This document shows, piece by piece, positions 44,241 to 52,681 of a stretch of 64,000 nt of DNA. Each line of letters starts with the position of its first letter. Positions within the stretch are counted from its first letter, which is position 1. Both the position numbers and the translations under genes were made by a program. The notes below the pieces were generated by a model, which made no database searches, was not told the origin of the DNA, and saw only the letters and a program-made list of their open reading frames with translations. The stretch comes from JAWWPG01 sp963820035 (lineage in GTDB: Bacteria; Actinomycetota; Actinomycetes; Propionibacteriales; Nocardioidaceae): positions 1-64,000 of the forward strand of contig CAWFYK010000003.1 of assembly GCA_963820035.1 (NCBI GenBank). The letters are read 5' to 3'.

Positions 44241-45581
44241 ATGAGCTCAACACTGGAAAGCTTCCGTCACGACTTCGGCGGCGACATCATCGAACCCGGT
44301 CAGGCGGAGTACGAATCTGTCAGCCGGTCGGTCTTCGTTCCGGGAGCCCCCGCCTACGTCATGCGCGCCGCAAGCGTCGCGGACGCGCAGCAGGCGGTGA
44401 GATTCGCCGCCGGCGCTGGGCTGGCGCTTTCCGTTCGAGGTGGCGGCCACAGCTTCCAAGGCTTCGGCACAAACGACGGCGGCGTCGTGACCGACCTCAG
44501 CGCGCTCGCCGACGTGGCCGTCGTTGACGACGAACGGCACATCGTGCGAGTCGGCGGCGGCGCCACCTGGGGTCAGGTCGCGGCCAGGCTGGCCCCGCTG
44601 GGGCTGGCGCTCTCGTCAGGCGACACGAAGAGTGTCGGTGTTGGCGGACTGACGTTGTCCGGCGGCATCGGCTGGAAGGTCAGGAAGTATGGGCTGGCGC
44701 TGGACAACCTCGTCGCCGCCGAGCTGGTCACTGGTTCTGGGGAGGTCGTGCGAGCGAGCGCACAGCAGAACCCCGAGCTGTTCTGGGCGATCCGTGGTGG
44801 CGGCGGGAACTTCGGGATCGTGACCAGCTTCGAGTTCGTGGCACATCGGACAACGGAGGTCTTCTTCGGCAAGCTCACCTTCCCCGCATCGGAGTCAGCC
44901 ACGGTGCTGCAGGGCTGGGCAGACTACCTCCGCTCGGCTTCCGAAGAGCTCACCTCCGTGGTGAACCTCGCGAACCCGATGACCGGGAGGCACCAGGCAC
45001 CGGTGGAGATCCATGTCGTCTTCGACAGCGACGACCCCGCCCTCGCAGAGCAGGCACTGGATCCGCTCCGCCGGCTCGGCACCCTGATCGACGACGACGT
45101 GGCGCTGACTCCATACGCGGACACCCTCCAAGACGGTGGGACTCCTCCCCCGGGCTTCGCATGCGTCACCCGAAGCGCGTTCGTGGACAAGGAATCGGTG
45201 ACCGAGGTTCTCCACACCCTTGCCGAGACTGCTGTGTCAGAGGGGTCGCCCTTCATCAGCCTGCGCAGTGTCGGCGGTGCGGTGTCTCGGGTCCCCAGCG
45301 ACGCGACGGCGTACGCTCACCGGCAGGCGGAGCTGTTGGTCCTCACCCTCGTCGCCGGCCCCCAGCCCGTGGTCGATGCCGCCGGTCCGGCTCTGCGCGC
45401 GATCTGGCAGGAACTCGCACCTCACGTCGACGGTGCCTACCCGAACTTCCTCACGTCTGCGACAGAAGACGAGGTCGCCGCGATCTATCCCACTGAGACC
45501 TATCAGCGACTTGCGGCTGTCAAATCTCGCTATGACCCCGAGAACCTGTTCACCGGCAACCACAACGTCCGGCCCGCCTAG
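44241..45581 (+). CDS. BBE-type FAD-linked oxidoreductase
   Basis: 446 residues. The PCMH FAD domain has RGGGHSFQGFGT with the His for covalent flavin attachment, GGGATWGQVAARLAPLGLAL, and VGVGGLTLSGGIGWKVRKYGL. The second covalent-link Cys found in bicovalent members is absent from SSGDTKSVGVGG, so attachment is through His only. The C-terminus closes with YDPENLFTGNHNVRP, the berberine-bridge-enzyme motif. It oxidises an alcohol or related group with O2, often in secondary metabolism or detoxification. AAGGAAGG lies before the ATG. Confidence 0.87.
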   Translation: MSSTLESFRHDFGGDIIEPGQAEYESVSRSVFVPGAPAYVMRAASVADAQQAVRFAAGAGLALSVRGGGHSFQGFGTNDGGVVTDLSALADVAVVDDERHIVRVGGGATWGQVAARLAPLGLALSSGDTKSVGVGGLTLSGGIGWKVRKYGLALDNLVAAELVTGSGEVVRASAQQNPELFWAIRGGGGNFGIVTSFEFVAHRTTEVFFGKLTFPASESATVLQGWADYLRSASEELTSVVNLANPMTGRHQAPVEIHVVFDSDDPALAEQALDPLRRLGTLIDDDVALTPYADTLQDGGTPPPGFACVTRSAFVDKESVTEVLHTLAETAVSEGSPFISLRSVGGAVSRVPSDATAYAHRQAELLVLTLVAGPQPVVDAAGPALRAIWQELAPHVDGAYPNFLTSATEDEVAAIYPTETYQRLAAVKSRYDPENLFTGNHNVRPA

Positions 45582-45715
45582 GTCTGCCGCCGGCCGGCGG
45601 GCCAGCATCCAAGCCCTCACCGATCAGACGTGCTACTCCGGGGGCTCCCACCGCCATGCGGACACCCACGTTCCGATGGACGACAGACAACCGACAAAGG
45701 AAGGGACATAACTCC

Positions 45716-46183
45716 ATGACCACCGCTCGACAACACCATCAACAAGGGCAGCTGCCAGTTCTCAGTGCGATGTACGCCGGCCTGGTGCTCACCGTGTTCG
45801 CGGCGGCCGCTCCGTTCGCCGACCGCGCCACGGGTGACAAGCTGGCCGACCACATCCGAGCCGGCTACCCGACGTACTCGCAAGGACGCATCGACTCCGC
45901 CGTCACCACGTGGCTGGTGATCCTCGGCGTGGTCGGAGCGCTCGGGATCGTCGGCTGGGGCTGGACGATCTGGGCTGTCAAGGCCAAGAAGGCGTGGGCT
46001 CGTTGGGCGGCCACCGTGATGTTCGCGCTCGGGACCTCGGTCGCGCTCACCGGGCTTCTCGTCAAGGACACGTCCGGCGACACCGGCCTGACCCCTCTCC
46101 TGGGATGGATCGGGCTGCTGCCGTGTCTTGCCGGGCTCGGGGCCCTCACGATGCTGTGGCGAAAGTCCTGGCCGAGCCGCTGA
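45716..46183 (+). CDS. Small four-helix membrane protein
   Basis: 155 residues with four predicted helices: about 15-35 (LSAMYAGLVLTVFAAAAPF), 62-85, 93-113 and 122-142, with a basic end WRKSWPSR. No family motif is recognised. AAGGAAGGG stands nine bases before ATG 45716, 134 bp after the FAD oxidoreductase, so it is probably the third gene of the TetR-controlled operon. Confidence 0.65.
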   Translation: MTTARQHHQQGQLPVLSAMYAGLVLTVFAAAAPFADRATGDKLADHIRAGYPTYSQGRIDSAVTTWLVILGVVGALGIVGWGWTIWAVKAKKAWARWAATVMFALGTSVALTGLLVKDTSGDTGLTPLLGWIGLLPCLAGLGALTMLWRKSWPSR

Positions 46184-46268
46184 GCCGGGTCTGCCTTCCA
46201 CAATTGCTTTTCACCCTCGCACCGTTGACCTGGCATCTGCTCTGTCGGTGATCTCAGGAGGTAGAACA

Positions 46269-46391
46269 ATGCGCAAAATCAAGCAGGACGGCGAAGATCT
46301 GGTCACGCCACGTGGCTACCGGGTGACTGGCATCCACGTCGACAAGCGGCATCGTCGCGCTGGGTCGCGTGGCATCACTTCTCCTGACTGA
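46269..46391 (+). CDS. Small basic protein, 40 residues
   Basis: ATG 46269 opens MRKIKQDGEDLVTPRGYRVT and ends GITSPD at TGA 46389. A consensus Shine-Dalgarno AGGAGGT at 46256-46262 sits at ideal distance. TTGACC at 46225-46230 with TGATCT 18 bp later could be a promoter. The product is highly basic (Lys/Arg/His-rich centre VDKRHRRAGSR). The last 17 bp overlap the end of the convergent DUF302 gene. No family is recognised. The strong ribosome site is the main support. Confidence 0.45.
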   Translation: MRKIKQDGEDLVTPRGYRVTGIHVDKRHRRAGSRGITSPD

Positions 46392-46779
46392 GATCGTCGA
46401 GGGCGGCAGCGAGTCTGTCACGGGCATCGGTGGCGACAGCCCGCAGCCCTGCCACGTCCGAGAGCCCCATCATGGCTGACGGGTCCAAGGCCTCGACAAC
46501 AGTGGTGGCGCCCCCTGCTGTCGATCTCACGACGACGTTGCATGGCAGAACGGCGGCGATCGCGGGATCTGTCCGGATCGCGTCGTAGGCCAGCGATGGT
46601 CGACACGCACCGATGATGATTTCGGGCGGGAGGTCGACGTCGAGCTTTGCCTTCAGAGTGGCGGCGAGATCGATCTCGGAGAGAATGCCGAACCCCTGGT
46701 CGGCCAGCGCCATACGCGTTGCGGCGACCGCCGCCTGGAAAGGAAGATTGATCTCGGTCCGGAGTTCGTACGTCACCAT
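46375..46779 (-). CDS. DUF302-domain protein
   Basis: 134 residues starting MVTYELRTEINLPFQAAVAA. The DUF302 layout is visible: an N-terminal strand, a helix with LADQGFGILSEIDLAATLKAKL, the GACRPSLAYDAIRTDPAIAAVLPCNVVV block, and a closing helix. The family is small, cytosolic and often found beside sulfur- or metal-stress genes; its biochemical role is not established. Its ATG overlaps the thioredoxin stop by one base (TGATG), so it is coupled to it. The pair lies downstream of the operators at 47193-47240. Confidence 0.85.
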   Translation of the reverse strand: MVTYELRTEINLPFQAAVAATRMALADQGFGILSEIDLAATLKAKLDVDLPPEIIIGACRPSLAYDAIRTDPAIAAVLPCNVVVRSTAGGATTVVEALDPSAMMGLSDVAGLRAVATDARDRLAAALDDLSQEK

Positions 46780-47144
46780 CAGGCTTGCCGCGCCTGCGCA
46801 GCTTCGCGGCGGGCCTGCTCCATGTCGAGCTGTTCGACGGCAGTGATCAGCTCGTCGAGCGCCGCCGCCGGCAGCGCGCCCGGTTGTGAGAAGACGAGCG
46901 AGCCGTCCTTGAACGCCATCAGCGTTGGGATCGAGGTGATCCGTGCGGAGGCCGCGAGCGCCTGTTCGACCTCGGTGTCGACCTTGCCGAAGATGATGTC
47001 CGGGTGGGAGGCCGCGGCCCTCTCGTAGACGGGCGCGAACTGGCGGCATGGGCCGCACCAGGTCGCCCAGAAGTCGACGAAGACGATCTGGTTCTCAGTG
47101 ATGGTCCGCTCGAAGCTCTCGGCGGCCAGGTCGACGGTGGCCAT
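46779..47144 (-). CDS. Thioredoxin
   Basis: 121 residues. The redox motif FWATWCGPCRQFAP and the cis-Pro in ITSIPTLMAFKDG are intact; the C-terminal helix is longer than usual and Gln/Ala-rich (QARREAAQARQA). It reduces protein disulfides or persulfides with electrons from thioredoxin reductase. ATG 47144 with GGAAG upstream starts MATVDLAAESF, the normal N-terminus. It is divergent from the MMPL transporter across two ATACCC-N4-GGGTAT sites and coupled to DUF302. Confidence 0.92.
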   Translation of the reverse strand: MATVDLAAESFERTITENQIVFVDFWATWCGPCRQFAPVYERAAASHPDIIFGKVDTEVEQALAASARITSIPTLMAFKDGSLVFSQPGALPAAALDELITAVEQLDMEQARREAAQARQA

Positions 47145-47192
47145 GACACTTCCTGTTCTCCCGGACGGCACTGCCGAGCCGGTGTCCTCGGC

Positions 47193-47208
47193 ATACCCCT
47201 AGGGGTGT
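47193..47208. promoter_or_regulatory. ATACCC-N4-GGGTAT-type operator, copy 1
   Basis: ATACCC-CTAG-GGGTGT, 11 of 12 symmetric positions, 49 bp upstream of the thioredoxin start. Same 6-4-6 design as the three other copies in the window. Confidence 0.6.
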
Positions 47209-47224
47209 TTGCATTCCATCACAC

Positions 47225-47240
47225 ATACCCCCTAGGGTAT
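47225..47240. promoter_or_regulatory. ATACCC-N4-GGGTAT operator, copy 2
   Basis: ATACCC-CCTA-GGGTAT, a perfect 6-4-6 inverted repeat extended by a flanking C/G pair, 104 bp upstream of the MMPL start and 32 bp from copy 1 (three helical turns). G/C-tract pseudopalindromes of this kind are bound by CsoR/CstR-family repressors. Confidence 0.65.
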
Positions 47241-47343
47241 GGCCTAGAACTGCGGTCAACGCACCTTGGGGAGCTCAATGAGCCACCAGCTGGCGGGGAT
47301 CGCGCGCCCCTGAGCCAGAGCTGAGATCCCAGAGAGAGCCCTC

Positions 47344-49512
47344 ATGACCTCGACGAGCTACGGCCGCCCGACCCAACCTGTCATCGATCCCGCGATCGGT
47401 TATCGTCCGGGGCCTCTGGGCCGGCTGGGAGTCTTGGTCACTCGCCACGGCCGCATCACCACCGCGGTGTGGCTGCTGGTCATTGTGGCGCTCGGCGCTT
47501 TCGCCCCGAGGGTCGAGTCCGAGCTCTCCGGCGCTGGCTGGCAGGCGAACGGGTCGGAGTCGGTGACGGCCCGTGAGCTGGCCCAGCAGCACTTCGGGGG
47601 CAATGCCAGCACCGCGATCCAGGTCGTCGTCCACTCCACCGATGGCCCGGTCACCCAGGGTGCGGGCAAGCGGGTCCTCGCCGAGGCGACCGCCATGCTC
47701 GCGACGGACTCCCGGGTCGCCGACATCATCCAGCCTCAGCCGGGTGCCACCTTGAGCCAGGACGGCCGCACTGCGGTCCTCATTGCCGGCGCGAATGCCG
47801 ACCCCAACGCGATGGTGCGGGCCGCCGATGCTCTCAAGGGTCCCCTCCAGAGTCTTTCGACGACCACGGTCCAGGTGAACCCCACCGGCGCCTCGCTGTT
47901 GTGGTCGGACTTCAACCAGGCGAACCTGTCGGCGATGATGAAGTCGGAGCTGCTGTCCTGGCCGGTCACCCTGGCCATCCTCGTGCTGGCCTTCGGTGCG
48001 CTCGTCGCGGCCGGTCTCCCGCTGCTGCTGACGCTGGCCGGGCTGGTCGCCTCGGCCGGCTCGCTCGTGCTGATCAACCACGTGGTGCCGGTCTCCGTTT
48101 GGGCGATGAACTTCGCGATGATGTTCGCCCTCGCCCTGGGCATCGACTACGCCCTGTTCATCGTGGTCCGCTTTCGCGCTGCCCGGATGGGGCACCACGA
48201 GAACGCCCGCCAAGCGGTCGCCGAGACGATGGACACCGCCGGCAAGGCCGTGCTGCTCTCCGGCGCCACGGTGCTCATCTCACTGTCGGCGGTGATGCTC
48301 GTCCCGTCCCCGTCGTTCCGGTCGATGGCCGGCGGCATCATGCTCTCGGTCATCTTCGTGCTGGCCGCGACGCTGACCCTGCTGCCGCTCGTCCTGTTCA
48401 AGCTCGACTACAAGGTCAACAAGCTTGCGTTGCCGTGGGTGCGCGTCGGTGAGCACCGCTCGCCGACGTTCGAAGCCTGGGGGGAACGCCTCTGGAAGCG
48501 ACCCCTGGCGTGGGGGCTGGCCTCCCTCGTCGTCCTGCTGGCCCTCGCCGCCCCGATCATCGGCCTGAAGACCGCCATGCCGTCCATCAAGGTCCTCCCG
48601 GAGAACGCCAGCGCCCGCGTCGGCTACGACCAGGTCCAGCGGGCCTTCGGCGCAGGCGCGCCCGGCACCCTCACCATCATCGTCGACAAGAACCAGGCAA
48701 CCGCCGCCGGTGCTGTCCTCGCGAACGACCCCGGAATCCGTGGTGCGATGCCCCCGATCGCGGCGACCGACGGCACCGACCACGCCCTCATCCAGGCGGT
48801 CCCCACCGTCGACCCGTCAAACCCCGCCCTCGCGACCACCGTCGACCGACTCCGCGCCGACCTCCCGGCATCTGCCGTCGTCGGCGGCGCCGCAGTCGAG
48901 AACCTCGACCTCAAGAACCAGCTCGACTCCTCCACACCGCTGGTCATCGGCGTGATCCTCACCCTCGGCTTCCTGCTCCTGCTCGTCGCCCTCCAAGCCC
49001 CGCTGATCGCGCTGCTCGGCACCCTAGCCAGTCTGCTGTCCACCGCAGCCGCCTTCGGGATCGCGCGACTGGTCTTCCAGGAAGGCTGGGGATCAGCCTT
49101 CATGGGCTTCGAACACCAAGGCTTCCTCGACGCCTGGGCCCCGGTCTTCTTCTTCGCCATGATCTTCGCCATCGCCATGGACTACACCGTGTTCCTGCTC
49201 GCCTCCGCCAAGGAACACTACGAGCACTCCAAAGACCCCAAAGACGCCATGGTCGGCTCCCTCGCCCACTCCGGACGAGTCATCTTCGCCGCCGGAGCCG
49301 TCATGGTCGCAGTCTTCTTCACCTTCGCCCTCTCCGGCCCACTACCACCCAAGGAAATGGGAATCGTCCTCGGCGTCGCCGTCCTCCTCGACGCCTTCCT
49401 CGTCCGACTCATACTCCTCCCCGTACTCCTGCGCCTCACCGGCCCAGCCGCCTGGTGGGCCCCCCACTGGCTCACCCACATCCTCCCCAACATCCGCTTC
49501 TCCCACAGCTGA
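47344..49512 (+). CDS. MMPL-family RND-type transporter
   Basis: 722 residues. The two-fold layout is clear: helix 1, an extracytoplasmic loop (about 60-185), helices 2-6 with FAMMFALALGIDYALFIVVRFR, then helix 7, a second loop and helices 8-12 with FAMIFAIAMDYTVFLLAS. The Asp-Tyr pairs (GIDYALF and AMDYTVF) carry protons in MMPL pumps. It exports lipids or drugs, or acts in stress. It is divergent from trx-DUF302 with two shared operators between them, which is unusual for the family and points to sulfur or metal stress control. Confidence 0.9.
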   Translation: MTSTSYGRPTQPVIDPAIGYRPGPLGRLGVLVTRHGRITTAVWLLVIVALGAFAPRVESELSGAGWQANGSESVTARELAQQHFGGNASTAIQVVVHSTDGPVTQGAGKRVLAEATAMLATDSRVADIIQPQPGATLSQDGRTAVLIAGANADPNAMVRAADALKGPLQSLSTTTVQVNPTGASLLWSDFNQANLSAMMKSELLSWPVTLAILVLAFGALVAAGLPLLLTLAGLVASAGSLVLINHVVPVSVWAMNFAMMFALALGIDYALFIVVRFRAARMGHHENARQAVAETMDTAGKAVLLSGATVLISLSAVMLVPSPSFRSMAGGIMLSVIFVLAATLTLLPLVLFKLDYKVNKLALPWVRVGEHRSPTFEAWGERLWKRPLAWGLASLVVLLALAAPIIGLKTAMPSIKVLPENASARVGYDQVQRAFGAGAPGTLTIIVDKNQATAAGAVLANDPGIRGAMPPIAATDGTDHALIQAVPTVDPSNPALATTVDRLRADLPASAVVGGAAVENLDLKNQLDSSTPLVIGVILTLGFLLLLVALQAPLIALLGTLASLLSTAAAFGIARLVFQEGWGSAFMGFEHQGFLDAWAPVFFFAMIFAIAMDYTVFLLASAKEHYEHSKDPKDAMVGSLAHSGRVIFAAGAVMVAVFFTFALSGPLPPKEMGIVLGVAVLLDAFLVRLILLPVLLRLTGPAAWWAPHWLTHILPNIRFSHS

Positions 49513-49586
49513 CCACGACACCAGGTCAACTGGTTCGAACGGCCCGGTGTGTCCGGAGCGGAGCCCAGCTGAGGCTGCCTCGGCGG

Positions 49587-50729
49587 TCAGAGGCGGACGG
49601 TGATCTCGGGCACGGCCGTGATCGAGTTGTGGACGCTGCAGTGGCTCGCCACCTTCAGCAAGCCGTCGCGTCGGGCTGGCGGCAGCTCCTGGGGCACGAT
49701 GATCTGCAGATCGACCTGCGACACTCGGGCGGGCTTGGACGCCATTCGGTACGACGTCGTCACCGTGAGCCCTGAAGCATCCAGCTTGTGCCGACGCAGG
49801 TATCGGCGGGCGTAGAAGGCGACACATGAACCGAGTCCGGCCACGAAGAGCTCTGTCGGGGTCGGGCCGAGGTCGTCGCCGCCTACGTCGGTCGGCTGGT
49901 CGACGGTGACGATGTGGTCACGAATGCTGATGTCGAAGCGGTCCCCGGATCGGTAGTCGACGCGGATCGTGGCGACATCCGGGTCGTCAGTCGTCATCTC
50001 GTTCACAAGGTTCTGAGGTGTGGGGGTCGGGTCGACTGGGACCCTGAGCCAGCGAAGGTGTTCGACGCCGCCCAGCAACTCCAGGCGCCGCCACAGCACG
50101 CTCGTGGGCACCGCCTGACTCGCGTGCGCCAGGCTTGCGACGAGCTGTCGGTCCCTGTCGACCGACACGGTCAGATCGACCTCCGACGACGCGTGTCCGA
50201 CGAAGGCGGTGCCGAACTCCTCGTTGAGCCGCTCTGCGACATCTCGAGGGATCGTCCAGCCAAGCGCGGGGAGCTTGAGGGCCGTCGCGGCATCGAGGGC
50301 TACCGAGGTTGCGATCACGTGGTCGCCGTGTCCGGTCACACCGGAGGGATCGAACAGCACCATCCCTTCCGCACCCACCTTGGCTGCGGTTGCGCTGACC
50401 TCTCGCACAAGGACGTCGCGGCTCACCCGATCCAAGGCCCCGTCGGGATGGTCGCTGAGCTCGGTCGAGGACAGCCCCAGTGCGGCAGCAGCCTGCCGTA
50501 GCTCCATCGCACGCAGGGTACGCAGGTCACCGCTGATGCCGTTGACTGTGGACGCCTCACCCTTCGTCAGGCACAGCACCGATACCTTGCAGCCCGAACG
50601 AGCGAACGCGTCCAGGATCGCCCCCAGGCCGAATGACTCATCGTCCGGATGCGCCACCACAGCCAGAAGCGATTGCCACTCCGGAAGGGCCGATACCGCG
50701 ACGGGTGCCTGTGCCATGTGGATCGTCAT
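49587..50729 (-). CDS. PIG-L/LmbE deacetylase - OsmC fusion protein
   Basis: 380 residues. 1 to about 240 is a PIG-L deacetylase with the zinc motif VAHPDDESFGLGA (26-36) and GVTGHGDHVIAT (131-142); this is the fold of MshB and mycothiol S-conjugate amidase. About 248-380 is OsmC with GLGSCVAFYARRYL and HCSVHNSI carrying the peroxidatic and resolving Cys. The OsmC part begins at an internal MTTDDPDVATIRV, so two genes may have fused. Together they suggest handling of thiol conjugates and organic peroxides or persulfides. It is divergent from the SQR-like gene across operators 3 and 4. Confidence 0.88.
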   Translation of the reverse strand: MTIHMAQAPVAVSALPEWQSLLAVVAHPDDESFGLGAILDAFARSGCKVSVLCLTKGEASTVNGISGDLRTLRAMELRQAAAALGLSSTELSDHPDGALDRVSRDVLVREVSATAAKVGAEGMVLFDPSGVTGHGDHVIATSVALDAATALKLPALGWTIPRDVAERLNEEFGTAFVGHASSEVDLTVSVDRDRQLVASLAHASQAVPTSVLWRRLELLGGVEHLRWLRVPVDPTPTPQNLVNEMTTDDPDVATIRVDYRSGDRFDISIRDHIVTVDQPTDVGGDDLGPTPTELFVAGLGSCVAFYARRYLRRHKLDASGLTVTTSYRMASKPARVSQVDLQIIVPQELPPARRDGLLKVASHCSVHNSITAVPEITVRL

Positions 50730-50798
50730 GTCGCCATCCTCACCAGGCAGCTCGCACGGACGGCCGCATTGCCGAGGTCGAGTACCCGTGATATCGAC

Positions 50799-50816
50799 GA
50801 TACCCTAGGGGGTATC
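50799..50816. promoter_or_regulatory. ATACCC-N4-GGGTAT operator, copy 3
   Basis: GATACCC-TAGG-GGGTATC, a perfect 7-4-7 inverted repeat 70 bp upstream of the PIG-L/OsmC start. Same half-sites as copies 1, 2 and 4. Confidence 0.65.
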
Positions 50817-50900
50817 CTGGATAAGTGCCGAAGGTCCCGACGTAGTGACGGACGGACCCGAGAGAGCGATTCGCAGCCAGGCGCGCATATCGCCTCGAGA

Positions 50901-50918
50901 TATACCCGCGGGGGTATA
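50901..50918. promoter_or_regulatory. ATACCC-N4-GGGTAT operator, copy 4
   Basis: TATACCC-GCGG-GGGTATA, a perfect 7-4-7 inverted repeat 54 bp upstream of the SQR-like ATG. The right half, with TATACAAT, could overlap the -10 region, which would suit repression. Confidence 0.65.
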
Positions 50919-50971
50919 CAATGAGACGGCAACCGCACGAACCCGGCCCATCATCGCGTCTAGGAGCACAC

Positions 50972-52429
50972 ATGGCCCGCGTCGTCGTCCTTGGAGCCGG
51001 GATCTCCGGACACACTGCTGCACTTCACCTGCGAAGGATGCTTCATAAGGAGCACGAGGTGATGGTCGTGTCGCCGAACTCCCAGTGGAACTGGATCCCG
51101 TCGAACATCTGGGTGGGCGTCGGCAAGATGACTGCGAAGGACGTGACCTTCCCGCTCGCGCCGGTCTACAAACGCAAAGGCATCATCTACCGGCAGGCCA
51201 AGGCAGTGGCGGTGTGGCCCGAGGGCGATCCGGATGACGCTCATCCTGGTGTTGACGTCGTCTACACCTCTCCCGGACGGCAGGGAGACATGGAGCGGAT
51301 CCGCTACGACTACCTGATCAATGCGACCGGGCCCAAGCTCAACTTCGAGGCAACGCCTGGCCTGGGCCCCGAGGGTAACTCGTGGTCGGTGTGCACCGCC
51401 GGGCACGCCGTGGAGACCGCCGAGGGGCTGAGCCGAGTCATCGAGAAGCTGCGCGCCGGCGAGCGCCAACGGCTCGTCATCGGCATGGGCCACGGGGGAT
51501 GCACCTGTGAGGGAGCAGCGTTCGAGTACACCTTCAACGTCGAGGCTGAGCTGCGGGCCGCAGGGGTCCGCGACCTCGCCGAGATCATCTACCTGAGCAA
51601 CGAGTACGACCTCGGTGACTTCGGGGTCGGCGGCATGGTGTTCAAACAGGGCGGGTTCCTCTCCTCGAGCCAGACCTGGACAGAATCGCTCTTCCGGGAG
51701 CGAGGCGTCCGCGCTGTCCTCCGAGCACACGTCGAGCGGGTCGACCCCGGCAAGGTGTTCTACGAGACGCTCGACGGCACACACGAGAGTCTCACCTTCG
51801 ACTTCGCGATGCTGCTTCCGCCCTTCCGAGGGGCCGTCATCGCGGCGTACGACCGGCAAGGCGTCGAGATCACCGACCAGCTCTTTGCGCCGAGCGGCTT
51901 TCTCAAGGTCGACGCCGACTACACCCCCAAACCCTTCAACCAATGGCGCGCCGAGGACTGGCCGTCGACCTACCAGTCGCCGGCGTACGGCAACATCTTC
52001 GGTGTGGGCATCGCCTTCGCACCTCCCCATCCGATCTCCCAGCCACGCACGAGTCCCAACGGAACGGTCATCTCCCCGGCCCCACCACGGACCGGCATGC
52101 CCTCGGGCATCATGGGCCGCGAAGTGGCCCGCAGCATCACCGACATGGTCCAGAACGGCGCCACCGCCCCGACCCACCGGGCATCGATGAGCGACATGGG
52201 CGCCGCCTGCGTCGCCTCAGCAGGCACCGGACTGCGCCACGGTTCGGCAGCCGCGATGACGATGTACCCCGTTGTCCCGGACTACGAGAAGTACCCGCGC
52301 GGCGGACGCAGCCTGGCCGACACCTCCGGCGAGATCGGCCTCGCCGGCCACTGGGTCAAGCACCTGCTCCATTTCCTGTTCATCTACAAAGCCAAGGCGA
52401 GACCGGGCTGGTTCCTCATCCCGGAGTAG
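50972..52429 (+). CDS. Sulfide:quinone oxidoreductase-like flavoprotein
   Basis: 485 residues of the two-dinucleotide-fold family. The FAD motif is VVVLGAGISGHTAAL; RYDYLINATGPKLNFEATPGL and IGMGHGGCTCEGAAFE follow. Cys141 (SVCTAGHA), Cys177 and Cys179 (GGCTCEG) and one near 410 (GAACVAS) are candidates for the redox Cys pair. The C-terminal amphipathic part HWVKHLLHFLFIYKAKARPG fits monotopic membrane binding and quinone access. SQRs oxidise sulfide to polysulfide. ATG 50972 with TAGGAG upstream is preferred to the in-frame start at 50921, which overlaps operator 4. Confidence 0.8.
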   Translation: MARVVVLGAGISGHTAALHLRRMLHKEHEVMVVSPNSQWNWIPSNIWVGVGKMTAKDVTFPLAPVYKRKGIIYRQAKAVAVWPEGDPDDAHPGVDVVYTSPGRQGDMERIRYDYLINATGPKLNFEATPGLGPEGNSWSVCTAGHAVETAEGLSRVIEKLRAGERQRLVIGMGHGGCTCEGAAFEYTFNVEAELRAAGVRDLAEIIYLSNEYDLGDFGVGGMVFKQGGFLSSSQTWTESLFRERGVRAVLRAHVERVDPGKVFYETLDGTHESLTFDFAMLLPPFRGAVIAAYDRQGVEITDQLFAPSGFLKVDADYTPKPFNQWRAEDWPSTYQSPAYGNIFGVGIAFAPPHPISQPRTSPNGTVISPAPPRTGMPSGIMGREVARSITDMVQNGATAPTHRASMSDMGAACVASAGTGLRHGSAAAMTMYPVVPDYEKYPRGGRSLADTSGEIGLAGHWVKHLLHFLFIYKAKARPGWFLIPE

Positions 52430-52488
52430 CGGAGCCCACGTCCCCACGAGATCGCAACGCGAGCAGCACCCGATAATGGAGGAATCAG

Positions 52489-52665
52489 ATGAGCGACATC
52501 GACGAACGCATCGCGGCTGCTCCCCTGCCCACCGACCGGACACTGAGACTTCGCACCAGTCTCCCCTTCCAAGCGTGGAGGTTCGCCCGGATCAACCTCC
52601 GGATGGTGAGGATGATCCGCCGCGGACACGCCCCGCTCAGCTCTCGGACCGGCAAAGCACCGTAA
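52489..52665 (+). CDS. Small protein after the SQR-like gene, 58 residues
   Basis: ATG 52489 with GGAGG seven bases upstream, 59 bp after the SQR-like stop on the same strand. The product starts MSDIDERIAAAPLPTDRTLR and has an amphipathic basic stretch LPFQAWRFARINLRMVRMIR that could lie on a membrane surface. No family is recognised. Operon position and the ribosome site support it as a partner of the flavoprotein, perhaps a membrane tether. Confidence 0.55.
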   Translation: MSDIDERIAAAPLPTDRTLRLRTSLPFQAWRFARINLRMVRMIRRGHAPLSSRTGKAP

Positions 52666-52681
52666 GGAACGCCGTGATCCT

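Noticed and set aside
50960..52177. A 405-codon - strand open frame
   Set aside because: Antisense to the SQR-like flavoprotein; no domain recognised.
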